From the NCBI GenBank assembly GCA_905221605.1, contig CAJNDS010000364.1, positions 62,001 to 126,000 of the forward strand: 64,000 nt of DNA. Reading direction: 5' to 3'. Made by a program: the position numbers and the translations under genes. The first letter of the stretch is position 1. Each line of letters opens with the position of its first letter. Shown piece by piece: positions 1 through 10,928 of the stretch. The notes beneath the pieces are model-generated. The model searched no databases. It was not told the DNA's origin and was given only the letters and a program-made list of their open reading frames with translations. This stretch comes from Symbiodinium natans (taxonomy: Eukaryota; Sar; Dinophyceae; Suessiales; Symbiodiniaceae).

Positions 1-348
1 AAGTCGAAACCTCAGCAAATGATTCAGTCCTCGTGCCGACCCCAGAGGACCTGCTGTGCAAGTGCGATGGCTGACCTTGCCAAGCTGCTCAGACGATGGG
101 TCCCCCCTTTGACCAGCTCTGCCCAACAGGCACACACCGCTCAGCAGACCATTCATCTCACGGTTCAACAGAGCTGCATCGCAATAGCTGGCGGGCCCAG
201 CTGCGTGGCCCCACGGCCCTGGGCGAGAGAAACAAAAACATGGGCTGAAGAAGGAGGTCAAGCGGTTTTTGAGGTGCGCAGGGGGAGAACCCTAGAACCA
301 CCCCACAGCCACACCACAGGGGGCAGGGGCGGGTGAGAAAACAAAAAT

Positions 349-450
349 GACGACCCTAAAACCCTAACACTTTCTAACCTTAAGCTTAAAAGCTAAGCAC
401 TAAAACCCTAAGTCCCTAGAGCCCTAAGCCCAAACCCTAAAACCAACCCA
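349..450. repeat. Degenerate CCCTAAA array
   Basis: Heavily mutated (CCCTAAG, CCTTAAG). Confidence 0.75.
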
Positions 451-568
451 CAGCCACAACACCAGGGAGGGGCAGGGAGGGAAAGCCTTCGCTCCAAAAC
501 CCCTAAACACAACCCACAACTTCACCACGGTGGGGAGGTGGAGGGCGGGGGCCATACCATCATATCAT

Positions 569-593
569 GGGGGGGGGGGGGGGGGGGGGGGGG
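569..593. repeat. Poly-G run of 25
   Basis: Uninterrupted; a potential quadruplex or assembly weak point. Confidence 0.95.
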
Positions 594-781
594 TGGCAGC
601 CCTGCACCATATAAAAACACCAAAAAACACCTCCGAGGCTCGCTGAAAACATGCTCAGCAAAGCCACACTCGTGAGGTTCGACCCGGTGCTGCATAGCAG
701 CTAAGCAGCTATTCTGAGGATGATGAGGCCATTCATGCCGTGTCGTCCGCTAAATCCACGGAAGTGCAGTATGCCACAGGC

Positions 782-885
782 AATCAAGCAAGCAAGATCA
801 AGCAAGATCAAGCAAGATCAAGCAAGATCAAGCGAGATCAAGCAAACAAGCAAGATCAAGCACGATCAAGCACGCAGCATGACGT
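782..885. repeat. AGCAAGATCA tandem repeat
   Basis: A 10-mer repeated about nine times with decay. Confidence 0.9.
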
Positions 886-1300
886 ACCAGGCATTGATGC
901 GTCAGTCGCCCCCGCCTGTCCCCCACTCCACCCTCCGCTCTCTCATTAGTAGGTTCAGATGATCATGACTCAGCTTCTCAAAGACTCAAAAAACATATTA
1001 CCCTCCCTCCCACCAATGTAAGCTCCTTGCAGCAGCATCTCCAGCAGCAAGGAGACCTCAAATGACCCTCATGGACTCCGAGAGAGCAAGCTGCGTGCGC
1101 AATTCTATGCCGTAAGAACTTCGCACACGACGATCCACAAACTGTCAGCTCGGAGCCCGATAAGCACCTAAGCACCGGACGATTGGTGAGAGAGACTCTG
1201 GCATTTGTTGCCCCGACTTGAAGGAGGACCGGTGCTTTCCTTGGTCACGCTATTTGAGCGAAGGTGGCGAAGGCTCTGGTGGAGTCCCTGGAGTACCCTA

Positions 1301-1372
1301 CCTTGTTATAAGGGTACTATTTGGGGTCTATACTAGGGATGGATCCCCTATTTTCGAATGACATGTCTTTAA
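1301..1372. mobile_element. Family-1 element, left-truncated
   Basis: Reverse orientation; CTTGTTATAAGGGTACTATT, TGGGGTCTATACTAGGG and CCCCTATTTTCGAATGACAT match. A large TTTAGGG array begins about 15 bp downstream. Confidence 0.6.
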
Positions 1373-1385
1373 GACCTCCAAAGTG

Positions 1386-2090
1386 GCTTAGGGCTTAGGG
1401 CGTAGGGTTTAGGGTTTGGGGTTTAGGGTTTCGGGTTTCGGGTTTCGGGGGTAGGGTTTACGGTTTAGGGTTTAGGGTTTAGGGTCTAGGGTCTAGGGTT
1501 TAGGGTTTAGGGTCTAGGGTTTAGGGTCTAGGGTTTAGGGTTTAGGGTTTAGGGTTTAGGGGTTAAGGGTTTAGGGTTTAGCGTTTAGGGTTTAGGGTTT
1601 AGGGTTTCGGGTTTAGGGTTTAGGGTTTAGGGTAGCCAAGCTGCTGATCCTGGAAGCCGGGCAGGCTGCAGGAAGTATCAGCTGCAACTCGGCTGACTGC
1701 CAAGAGCACCTTGCAAGTTAGGGATTAGGGTTTAGGGTTTAGGGTTTGGGGTTTAGGGTTTAGGGTTTAGGGTTTAGGGTTTAGGGTTTTTTTTACAACC
1801 CCAATGACTTCTTTTAGATGTCTAGCGCTTGCTTGGGGGTTCTTGTTGCCCAGTCGGTAGGCTTAGGGTTTAGGGTTTAGGGTTTAGGGTTTAGGGTTTA
1901 GGGTTTAGGGTTTAGGGTTTAGGGTTTAAGGTTTAGGGTTTAGGGTTTAGGGTTTAGGGCTTAGGGTTTAGGGTTTAGGGTTTAGGGTTAGGGTTTAGGG
2001 TTTAGGGTTTAGGGGTTTAGGGGTTTAGGGGTTTAGGGGTTTGGGGTTTGGGGTTTGGGGTTTAGGGTTGAGGGTTTCAGGTTCAGGGTT
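1386..2090. repeat. Three TTTAGGG arrays in a row
   Basis: 1386-1633, 1719-1788 and 1861-2090, separated by unique segments of about 75-85 bp. Variants such as TTTCGGG and TCTAGGG are common. Confidence 0.95.
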
Positions 2091-2979
2091 TATTTAATTC
2101 CCAGAATTTCCCCCAGGCATGACAACTGCGCCCAGCCTGTGCAAACTCAGAACTCTTGAGAATAGGACTGAATAGACACGAATATGCCATGCAAGCGTAC
2201 GGTGCTGCCTTGGGGAAAGGCCAATCACAGAGAAGACAAAAAGTAAACACAGGCAGGCAGTCATGTTAACGGTGTAAGGTCGCCAAGGTCGCCAGTTGCA
2301 TCCATGGAAGGAAAAAAAGTGAAAAGTGCCGAGTTTGAGCTTCGGCCAACATGCTGAAGTGCCGCGAGACTGAATGAAACAGCTCCGCTTGAGATGCACA
2401 AGACGATTAAGCTGCCCAGAGCTAGGGGAGGTGTCTGTGCAAGTATTTCACAAAGTGGTCAAAGAGCTTCCACGGGCCCGCGTGGCACAGTGGCATACAT
2501 GAGTCTGCAGGTTGAAACTCATCACCGGAGCGAGGGCAAGCGCATATAAGTTGACCCTAAAGGGATCCTGAGAATCTGCAAAGCCTTCTGGAGAACATAA
2601 AATCCGAAGCCAGCAGGGCACAGCAGGACCAGGCGATCAGGTGCAGTTCGCCAGCAAGGTCAGACCCGCAGGCAGCGAGCGTCGACTCAAGATTTCTATG
2701 CCATGTAACAAACCAAAGAGACTGAAATAGAATGATCAGAAAAAACCACTTTCGAGGGCGGATTCTCGACAGCTGTCACTTGACACAAAGTTACCACTCG
2801 GACACTCTGCACATTCCCAGATTTGCAAAATTGAGCATTCAAAGAGTCCAAGAGCCGAGGGCCGGACAAGTAGGGCGCCGTAGGGTTCGCTAGTGATCCT
2901 GCAGGCTGTAGGTCCCCTACACCCCTACACCCTTTGGGCCCCTACACCCCTACACCCCTTTGGGCCCCTTGGGCAGTCT

Positions 2980-3345
2980 GAGCATCCCCTGGGTCACGGG
3001 GAATCTGTGTTGTCCTCATCGATATCGCGTAGTAAGGTCGCCTTAGGGTGGCATCAGTCTGGAGCTTACCATGGAAGGCGTTGCTCAGCTTGATGACATG
3101 TGGAGGAAGCACAGTGATGCAGAATTGGGCTGCGGAGTCTGCGGCGTGAATGTCACCAAACTGCGAGAAGGATGCTAGCCACCCTTCCAGCAGCTGCTGC
3201 CAAGCCACGTGAATTGGTGGTGAGAGGCCAAGGATTCGGCTCTCCCATAAGCTGAACCAAGACATGGTGACCCATCCGCTTTCTCACAAAGGCAGCTGCA
3301 ACATCCGAAGCTGAGTTTAGCCTGGTTGCAGGCACCTGTAAGAGG
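2980..3345 (-). CDS. Coding-like exons, unidentified
   Basis: The minus frame 3190-3075 reads QLLEGWLASFSQFGDIHAAD and then VLPPHVIKLSNAFHG, ending at a GT donor. A second frame at 3345-3250 reads NSASDVAAAFVRKRMGHHVL. The join would need a 46-70 nt intron and is not resolved. No family recognised. Confidence 0.3.
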
Positions 3346-4104
3346 CCGTGCAACTGAACACATCTCTTGGGTTGCATTGGGCACGTTGCGTGCACGGGAC
3401 CTAGGCAGACTCCACATTTCTCTTGCAGGTGCGTGCGCTTTTGGCTTGCGACTTTTGATCCCTAAATCCCGAATCCTCAATCTTCTTTGATGCCCTGCCA
3501 GGGCCGGGTTTACACCATTTTGTTGTCAGGGTTTATGGGTTTGAGTTCTGGTTCAGGGCCTTGGTTTCGAACTTTGTGCTTGCACTGATGTTGTACAAGG
3601 AGTCAAACATCCTTGCGCCGTATGTTGTATAAAGACGAAAACGCTGCACATATACCAATTTTGTTGGGCGTGGTCGCCGTGTGGGTGGACCCCCCCCCCG
3701 CCCCCTTTCCCCGCCCCACCCCCCCCTTTACCCCCCCTTCCCCTTCCCCCCCCCTCCTTCCCTCCCCCCTCCGTCCCCCTCCCTCCTTCCCCGCATTTCA
3801 ACCCAAAAAATCTGCTTAAAAGCATGGCCTTACAGGCGCCGTTTCCTTAAACTTGCTTGAAAACCTCAATGCACAGACTGATGACAAATACGGGCAACCG
3901 CTGCAACGTAGCATATCCGATTTTTCCACGGTTGGGAATTCCCATCCTTGCTGCAACTTGCAGAAATCTGGTGAGACAAGTCTGAGTACAGAGCAAACTT
4001 GAGCAAACCATACAGCAGCCCGAACACCTGAGCCCACCTCGACCACGCGAAGCATCAAGAGAACATGCTGTCATTTGTACCCCAATTGTACCAACAAACA
4101 CCCC

Positions 4105-4690
4105 TAAACCCTAAACCCTAAACCCTAAACCCTACACCCCAAACCCTAAACCCTAAACCCTCAAGCAGTTCAGCTTCGTGGCCCCTTCATCCGTGAAGCT
4201 TGGGAGTTGGCCACATGCAGGCCTCGGCCCCCCATGCTCAGTTGAGTGACAAACCTCCTCGACGCCATGAGTTGCCACGAGGCTTCCACAGCTGCAAGGT
4301 CCTTCTCGTAGTTGTCATCCTCAGTTCGGCTGATGCTCCGTTGTGAAGGTGCAGGAGTAGGGGGCCCCCAAAAAAAACACATAAACACAAGGACCCTACT
4401 CTTGGGGTATAAGGGATCCCGCAAGGGGGATTCGGGAAAACCATGTTCGTAGAATCCTTCCGTGTTTCTGTGGTTCTTGGGGCCCCTAAGTCCTAAGGAG
4501 GGCTACACTAGGGGACGGACCAGGATGAGAGCCAGCACACTGCCAAGCAGTCCCAGGATCAGCAGAAGGTACAAGGCCTGGTGGCAAAGCACGAGAGTAC
4601 TTCGGGTTTAGGGTTTAGGGTTTAGGGTTTAGGGTTTTGGGTTTTGGGTTTAGGGCTTAGGGCTTAGGGCTTTAGGGCTTAGGGTTTGTG
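4105..4690. repeat. Two telomere-like arrays in opposite orientation
   Basis: CCCTAAA at 4105-4162 and TTTAGGG at 4606-4690. Confidence 0.93.
4355..4445. mobile_element. Possible degenerate family-1 element
   Basis: GTAGGGGGCCCCCAAAAAAA, AAGGACCCTACTCTTGGGG and GGGATTCGGGAAAACCATG resemble parts of the forward consensus. Weak. Confidence 0.35.
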
Positions 4691-5075
4691 ATGATTTGCG
4701 GTGCGCATATGCCCCACGGCCCTCACAGAATGACGCATAACGGAGCAACCGCTGAACACTTCACCTTCTGCATGCTAAGGATGGCGCTGCCTTTCGCTCG
4801 AATCGCTGAAGCAGGTTGCACCTGCCAGCTATGCAACTGACAGTGCCATGCAAGTCATCCACGGATGGCATCGGACGCCCTGTGTTTGAACTCTTAAACG
4901 CAAGTACCAACAGTTGACAGGAATCTGTTGTTATTCCTATCAATATTGTGACTGCAAATACAGATATGCAAATGGTCATACTCGTTATTCTAGTGATGTT
5001 AGTTGTAGCAGTACTACCACGCGTCACTGTACGATATCTGCTACGATGACGATGGCTAGGACTAGGACTAGGACT

Positions 5076-6648
5076 CCTCCTCCTCCTCCTCCTCACACCC
5101 CTCTTACTCCTACTCCTCCTGCTCCTAGCCCTCCTACTTCTCCAACTCCTCCCTGCTGCTCCCTGGCTCCTCATGCTCCCACCGCTACTGCTCCTGCTGC
5201 TGCGTCTGCTCCTGCTACCGCTGATGCTACTGCTCCTACTACGACGACCACGGCCACGACCACGACGACCACTGCTACCACGACTGCTGCTACTAACTAC
5301 TGTAGAAGAGGGTGCTCATGCTAGTGCTCATGGTGGTGGTGGTGGGTGGGTGGTGGGTGGTGGGTGGGGGGTGGGTGGGGTGGGTGGGTGGGTGGGTGGG
5401 TGGGTGGGTGGGTGGGTGGGTGGGTTGTGGGGGTGGGTGGGTGGGTGGGTGGGTGGGTGGGGGGGGGGTGGGTGGGTGGGTGGGTGGGTGGGTGGGTGGT
5501 GGTGGTGGTGGGTGGGTGGTGGTGGTGGTGGGTGGTGGTGGTGTTTGGTGGTTGGTGTTGGTGGTGGGGTGGTGGTGGTGGTGGGGTGGTGGTGGTGGTG
5601 GTGGTGGTGGTGGGTGGTGCGGTGTGGTGGTGGTGGTGGTGGTGGTGGTGGGGTGGTGGTGGTGGTGGTGGTGGTTGGTGGTGGTGGTGGTGGTGGTGGG
5701 GGGTGGTGGGGTGGTGGGGTGGGGGGTGGTGAGGTGGTGGGGTGGTGGTGGTGGTGGGGGTGGTGGGGGTGGGGTGGGGGGGTGGGGGGTGGTGGGGGGT
5801 GGTGGGGGTGTGGTGTGGTGGTGGGGTGGTGGGGTGGTGGGGTGGTGGGGTGGTGGGGTGGTGGGGTGGTGGGGTGGTGGGGTGGTGGGGTGGTGGTGGT
5901 GGTGGGGTGGTGGGGTGGTGGGGTGGGGTGGTGGTGGTGGGTGGTGGGGTGGTGGGGTGGTGGGGTCGGGGGGGGTGGGGGGGGTGGGGGGGTGGTGGTG
6001 GGGTGGTGGGGTGGTGGGGTGGTGGGGTGGTGGTGGGGTGGTGGGGTGGTGGGGTGGGTGGGGTGGTGGGTGGGGTGGTGGGGTGGTGGGGTGGTGGGGG
6101 GTGGGGTGGTGGGGTGGTGGGGTGGTGGGGTGGTGGGGTGGTGGTGGGGTGGTGGGGTGGTGGGGGGTGGGGTGGGGGGTGGTGGGGTGGTGGGGTGGTG
6201 GGGTGGTGGGGTGGTGGGGTGGTGGGGTGGTGGGGTTGTGGGGTGGTGGGTGGTGGGGTGGGGTGGTGGGGTGGTGGGGTGGTGGGGGGTGGTGGTGGTG
6301 GGGGGGGTGGTGGGGTGGTGGGGTGGGGGGTGGGGTGGTGGGGGGTGGGTGGGGGTGGTGGGGTGGTGGGTGGGGGTGGTGGGGTGGTGGGGTGGTGGGG
6401 TGGTGGGGTGGTGGGGTGGTGGGGTGGTGGGGTGGTGGTGCTGCTGCTGCCGCTGGCGCTGGCGCTGGAACTGGCGCTGGCGCTGGTGCTTGTGCTGGTG
6501 GTGCTAGTGGTGCTAGTGGTGCTAGTGGTGCTCGTGGTGCTCGTGGTGCTCGTGGTGCTCGTGGTGCTCGTGGCGCTCGTGGTGGTGGTGGTGGTGGTGG
6601 TGGTGGTGGTGGTGGTGGTGGTGGTGGTGGTGGTGGTGGTGGTGGTGG

Positions 6649-6679
<31 letters not shown>

Positions 6680-6705
6680 GGTGGTGGTGGTGGTGGTGGT
6701 ACTAG
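5076..6705. repeat. G/T-rich low-complexity tract (TGG, TGGG, GGTGGGGT units)
   Basis: After a CTC/CTG triplet region (5076-5290), about 1.4 kb of plus-strand TGG, TGGG and GGGGTGGT units with a CTCGTGGTG block at 6490-6570. Long frames through it encode only Gly/Val/Trp or Pro/His/Thr and are not genes. Confidence 0.97.
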
Positions 6706-7230
6706 TAGCACAAGCATCGCAAATAGTACTGGTATGAGCATCCGTCCGAGCACGAGTCATCGTATGAGCATGAGCATTGTTCTGCAGAAACACTATGTTC
6801 TTGCTGAAAGCCATGATTCTTGTGATGGTCATTCTTACTGTCAGCTCTTGCTAGTTGTTTCTTGCTACCATTTGAAACTTCTGAGCATTGTGATTAGCAA
6901 GACGATGGAGGAAAGACATGTCCGACCGTGTTGCAGAACTGTTCGGCCGCAGTGCGTGGCGCAAAGCAAGTTAAGATTTCGAAACTCAGCATAAACCAGT
7001 TCATTACACTCAACGTGAGTGCCCGACCCAACCAGAAAGGGAACGATGGCCACAAAGACACCTCCCATGACCCCAGGATTGGGCCGCTAGCCACTTGCAG
7101 TACAAAATGAGGGTCAATCATGCTTAGACTTCGGACAGCACCCATGGACACGGCTCCATTGAAGATGTTGAGCTTCCCGAGGTCGGAAAGAAACAAGGAG
7201 GCGAGCATTACCTTGCACGTTCAATAAAAC

Positions 7231-7350
7231 CTGAGTATATATATATATGTATATATATATTACATTTTATTCTATTCTATTCTATTCTATTCTATTATAT
7301 GTATATATATATATATTGATTTATTTATTTATTTATTTCCTTATATCTAT
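7231..7350. repeat. AT-rich microsatellites
   Basis: AT runs, TTCTA pentamers, TTTA tetramers. Confidence 0.92.
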
Positions 7351-7902
7351 ATTGATATTTATATCATCTACTGCTAGGTACGTCTAGCTGGAAGCTGTGG
7401 CTCTGGGCTCCTGGCACACCCCACTACCGAGCCTGGCTTGCAGAAGCGGGGGCTTGTGTGACCAGTTCATGGCAAAAACCACAAGAGATCCCGGCCTGTG
7501 GCCCAGAGGGCTGTCGCTTCATCATCCCGCGTTCCTCACACATAGGCGCCCCAGCAGACTGGAAATAAAGCAACAGGGAGTGCAAACCTGGTTGACAGAG
7601 AGTTGCAATCATCGGTTTCAGCATGATGGGATAGACCTGGTCGCGATGGCCAACTCCATCCACATGCAGCTGCTACGATAAGGCTGAGCAGATGGCTCCC
7701 ACCACGCTGGCCTTAACGAGGCTGTGATGTTATCCAGCGAGGTTCAATGCTTTCCAAGATTTGTGGATAGCTGACGATGGGTGGCCCACCCCTGCGCAAA
7801 GGCGGGCCCAGTTGCCAGCAGGGCCTCAGCAGGCATTTTGACTTTACCTTCGAGGCTGAAACTTTCCGAAAGTGGAACTGTCCACAGGTCCTTTGGCAAA
7901 GC

Positions 7903-7977
7903 AATAGGGGTACCAGATTGGGGTCCTTTCGATAAAGGGATCCTACGATTGGGAGTCTATATTAGGGTCTTTCATGA
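7903..7977. mobile_element. Family-1 element, ends decayed
   Basis: Reverse orientation; TAGGGGTACCAGATTGGGGT, GATAAAGGGATCCTACGATT and GTCTATATTAGGG match the consensus; terminal repeats are missing. Confidence 0.65.
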
Positions 7978-8110
7978 ATGTAAACTCCCAAGTCAAGCTA
8001 GAGCAGCTGCGAAGACAGACCTGAGGGCCATGTGCTACGAGCCCACGACTTGTAGGCAGCGAGAGGAGGACGTTCGACTTCACCTCCGAACCTTGTCATG
8101 TCAAGTTCAT

Positions 8111-8217
8111 TATGGGGGTTTCCCAAATTTGAGGGGTACCTTATTGGGGTCCTTATTATTAAGAAGCCGACTCGGGGGTTCATATTGGGGTTCCCCTATT
8201 TTCGTAAACCCCTATAT
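8111..8217. mobile_element. Family-1 element, near full length, reverse orientation
   Basis: Starts TATGGGGGTTTCCCAAATTT, ends TTTTCGTAAACCCCTATAT; interior GGGGTACCTTATTGGGGTCC and CATATTGGGG. The central GGATCC segment is diverged. Confidence 0.8.
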
Positions 8218-8544
8218 GGCCGACTCCGGCTAGTCCGAAGTACGCCAAGAAGTAGGCCAAAGGAGGAGTTGCGAGCGCTTCAGCTCGCGTTAAAGGGCAC
8301 AAGGGCTCATTCTTGATACTAACAGTCCTTAAGAGGGAGTCAAGCACCCCCCCTATTACAATCCCTATTAAGGCTTGCTCGTATCAGGGGGAACATCCCA
8401 AGTTCCTTCTACAGCTTGCAGTGGAATGTGCGGCTGCGTGGCCGAAGGTCAGGTACCCCAGCAGCGCAAAGCTGGCACCTGGCTGAGTGCAGCAATTCTG
8501 CACAGCGTCCAGAAGCAAGATACAGACCCTAAACTCGAAAACCC

Positions 8545-8629
8545 TAAAATTAGGGTTTAGGGTTTAGGGTTTAGGGTTTAGGGTTTAGGGTTTAGGGTTT
8601 AGGGTTTCGGGTTTAGGGTTTAGGGTTTC
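8545..8629. repeat. TTTAGGG array
   Basis: Replaces the left half of a family-1 element. Confidence 0.95.
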
Positions 8630-8692
8630 CAAATGGTTGGATTCTCTGAAAGCAAGGACCCCAATGAGGTACCCCTTAATGTCGGACAAATG
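8630..8692. mobile_element. Family-1 element, right half, abutting a telomere-like array
   Basis: CCAAATGGTTGGATTCTCTG, AAGGACCCCAATGAGGTACC and TTAATGTCGGACAAA match the right 60 bp of the forward consensus. The left half is replaced by the TTTAGGG array ending at 8629. Confidence 0.65.
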
Positions 8693-9002
8693 TGCCAGGG
8701 TGGCAGACAGCGAAAAGAACACCAAAGCCCCAGTACACAACCTTCGCGAAACCGCCTGGCGAACTCAGGACACTTGGCGGGCTTGGCGAGAAACCATGTC
8801 ATGTAGGCTGTCCTGGCGATCGGTCTTTCATCTCACCATACATCGGGAGCACACACCTTAGTCCATCTTCATTCCAGGCTAGTACAGGAGTCCCTTTGGC
8901 GCCACGCACCACGAGGCGTAGGCATTTGCAGAACGACCGTCTGCATCATGCTCGCAAACATCGAGACCTACTGGACACCAGGCGGCGACATGGCAAGAGG
9001 CA

Positions 9003-9095
9003 GACCCTAAACCCTAAATCCGAACTCTTAATTCAGAATCCCTAAACCCTAACTCCTAACTTAGAATCCCTAAACCCTAACTCTCAACTTAGAAT
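9003..9095. repeat. Higher-order CCCTAAA repeat
   Basis: A unit of about 32 bp (CTTAGAATCCCTAAACCCTA) repeated three times with drift. Confidence 0.85.
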
Positions 9096-9513
9096 CCTCG
9101 CATCCAAGGTGCACTTCCCCATGAAACGCCGGCCATGCAGATGTTCGGAATCTGGGCCTGGCAACTCCGAACGCAGAGTTGTCTCCCACAGTCTTGCGCA
9201 TCTTGCACATGCCGAGCACTCGAGCTTTTGGTCCAACTCCGGCTGCCCATGATCCGAGCTTATCTGAGCTTCAGACCCCTATCTAATGCACAAGGACCAC
9301 AACAGCTACCGCAACCAGAAGACTGAAAATTGCTCCCATGGGGAGGAAAACAGCGGTGGAAAAGCCGCCGGTGAGAATCACACCTTCGGTGTTCTTCGGA
9401 TATGCTGCGTGGCTGAGTGTGCGCGGCTGAGTTCCGCTGGCGACCGGCTTGCTGTACTCACGCGATCTCGCACGGCCACACGCAGTGGCACCCACGCAGC
9501 CCCACTTCTTTAA

Positions 9514-10928
9514 TTAGTCCGCCTTGCTGAAGCAAGTCACATCTTCTGGCCGAAGCCCCACAAGGAGCTCACTCTCAGTCCAAAGGTCGGCCCAGACTTT
9601 GGGGTCATAAGATGTGAGCTTGGGTCGGAAGGGGAGGAGCTGAAGTGCTGGTCCTGGCAAGTCACTGGCAGGGTCGAAGTCCACAGAGGCCGTCGGCCGA
9701 CCATCCTGCCAGTAGCGGCCTGAGAGCTTTCCCTCTGACTGAGTCGCCAGCACCAAAGATGTCTTGGCGCCCTCTTCTGGTGACCTCAGTACGTAGTTGA
9801 GGAGTGGCTGGGCCACATCCTTCAGGGGCGCAAAAGGTGCCATTAGCTGGGAAGCCGGGCCGGCGCCCATGTACCGGGCCAGCTCTGTGTTTACGACTCC
9901 TGGGTGGGCTGCGTTCGCCACCACGGGCAGGCCGCGTTCGCGGCATCGCCGGTCCAACTCATACGCGAACATGACGTTCGCGAGCTTCGACTGCCCATAT
10001 GCCCCCCAGGCAGAATACTCATAGGATTGCAGGTCCCCGAGGTCGCCCTTCAGGAGTTTCGAGGGAATCTGGTGAGCGCTTGAGCTGAGGGAGATCACAC
10101 GAGCAGGATCAGCCGCAGACCCACCCTGGGCCAACTTGTCCATTAGAAGGTTGGCCAGCAAGAAGTGACCCAAATGGTTCACTCCGAACTGGTACTCATA
10201 GCCGTCCTCCGTCTCCTTGCGATCTGGAAGTGCCATGACGCCGGCATTCAGAATGAGCGTGTGTATCGGCGTCTGCTGATCCTCTTGGTAGTAGCCCAGA
10301 AACCATATTAAAATACCGGCACCCTTTTTGGGGTTGGTTACTGTCTAAGGGAACCCGGAACCCAAAAAAAGGGAAAAGGGTACCACTGGGCTACCAAGTC
10401 CTTCACAGACTGGGCAAAGTCCCGCACCGACTTCAAGGATGCCAGTTCCAAGGGCAAATATCGGAGTTCCACTGCCTGCTTCAGGGTGCCGACCTTCTCA
10501 CGCAGACTCTCCATGGCTTTTTCGTGCTTGTCTGCATCCCGTCCCGCCATTATGATAGACTTGTACATGCCGGATCGCACCAGGCCCTCCACAGTTGCCA
10601 GGCCAATACCTGTGGAGGCACCTGTGATGACTGCAACTTTGGCATCTGAGAGCGGAACGGAGGAATTAAAGCCTCCCACAGTCAGCGAGAAGGAAATCGG
10701 AAGGACCTCTTCGGCATCCACTACCGACCCTGCTGGGGCCTTTGAGCCCTTCTGGCTTTGGGCTCTGCGCAAAGGCGAGGCCCTTGTGGAGGTCTTTGCC
10801 GACGTGAAGGTGACGAAATCAAGGCCAGCAAGCCCAGCAAGTCCGGCGATGAGGACCGAGATGAAAAGGTTTCGACTACCGCGCTTTGCTCTGGCCACCA
10901 TGAGTTGTGCTCTCTTCCGCCCCCTCAA
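9514..10928 (-). CDS. Short-chain dehydrogenase/reductase (SDR), two exons
   Basis: NAD(P)-dependent oxidoreductase; substrate unknown. Exon 1 is 10928-10395 and exon 2 is 10281-9514 (TAA stop), joined by a 113 nt GT-AG intron (10394-10282) in phase 0, giving 433 residues. All classical SDR landmarks are intact: cofactor motif TGASTGIG (102-109), the NAG motif LNAGVM (189-194), a catalytic serine near 245 in SLSSSAH, and YGQSK with Tyr273/Lys277. The reading frame downstream of NAG starts at a Met that is internal, not a start. About 95 residues precede the Rossmann fold: a basic start, a hydrophobic stretch (about 21-41), then a Ser/Thr/Arg-rich part. This resembles a dinoflagellate signal-plus-transit plastid leader (inference). 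The overall look is closest to retinol-dehydrogenase or protochlorophyllide-reductase-like SDRs; I cannot choose. The region is more GC-rich than its flanks. Confidence 0.9.
10282..10394 (-). other. SDR intron bounded by an inverted repeat (introner-like)
   Basis: The plus strand reads CTTGGTAGTAGCCCAG at 10284-10299 and CTGGGCTACCAAG at 10387-10399. These are reverse complements apart from a 3 nt insertion, so the intron ends form a hairpin with the splice sites in its arms. Inner poly-T and poly-A segments flanked by CCC/GGG are also roughly complementary. Such inverted-repeat ends are known from introner elements in dinoflagellates and other algae; assignment here is inference. Confidence 0.6.

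Noticed and set aside
1386-2090. A true chromosome end
   Set aside because: Arrays are short, mutated, in both orientations and spread through the whole window, with unique sequence on both sides.
5173-6994. Very long open frames on both strands (up to 560 codons)
   Set aside because: They only translate TGG/TGGG repeats into Gly/Val/Trp or Pro/His/Thr; no sequence complexity.
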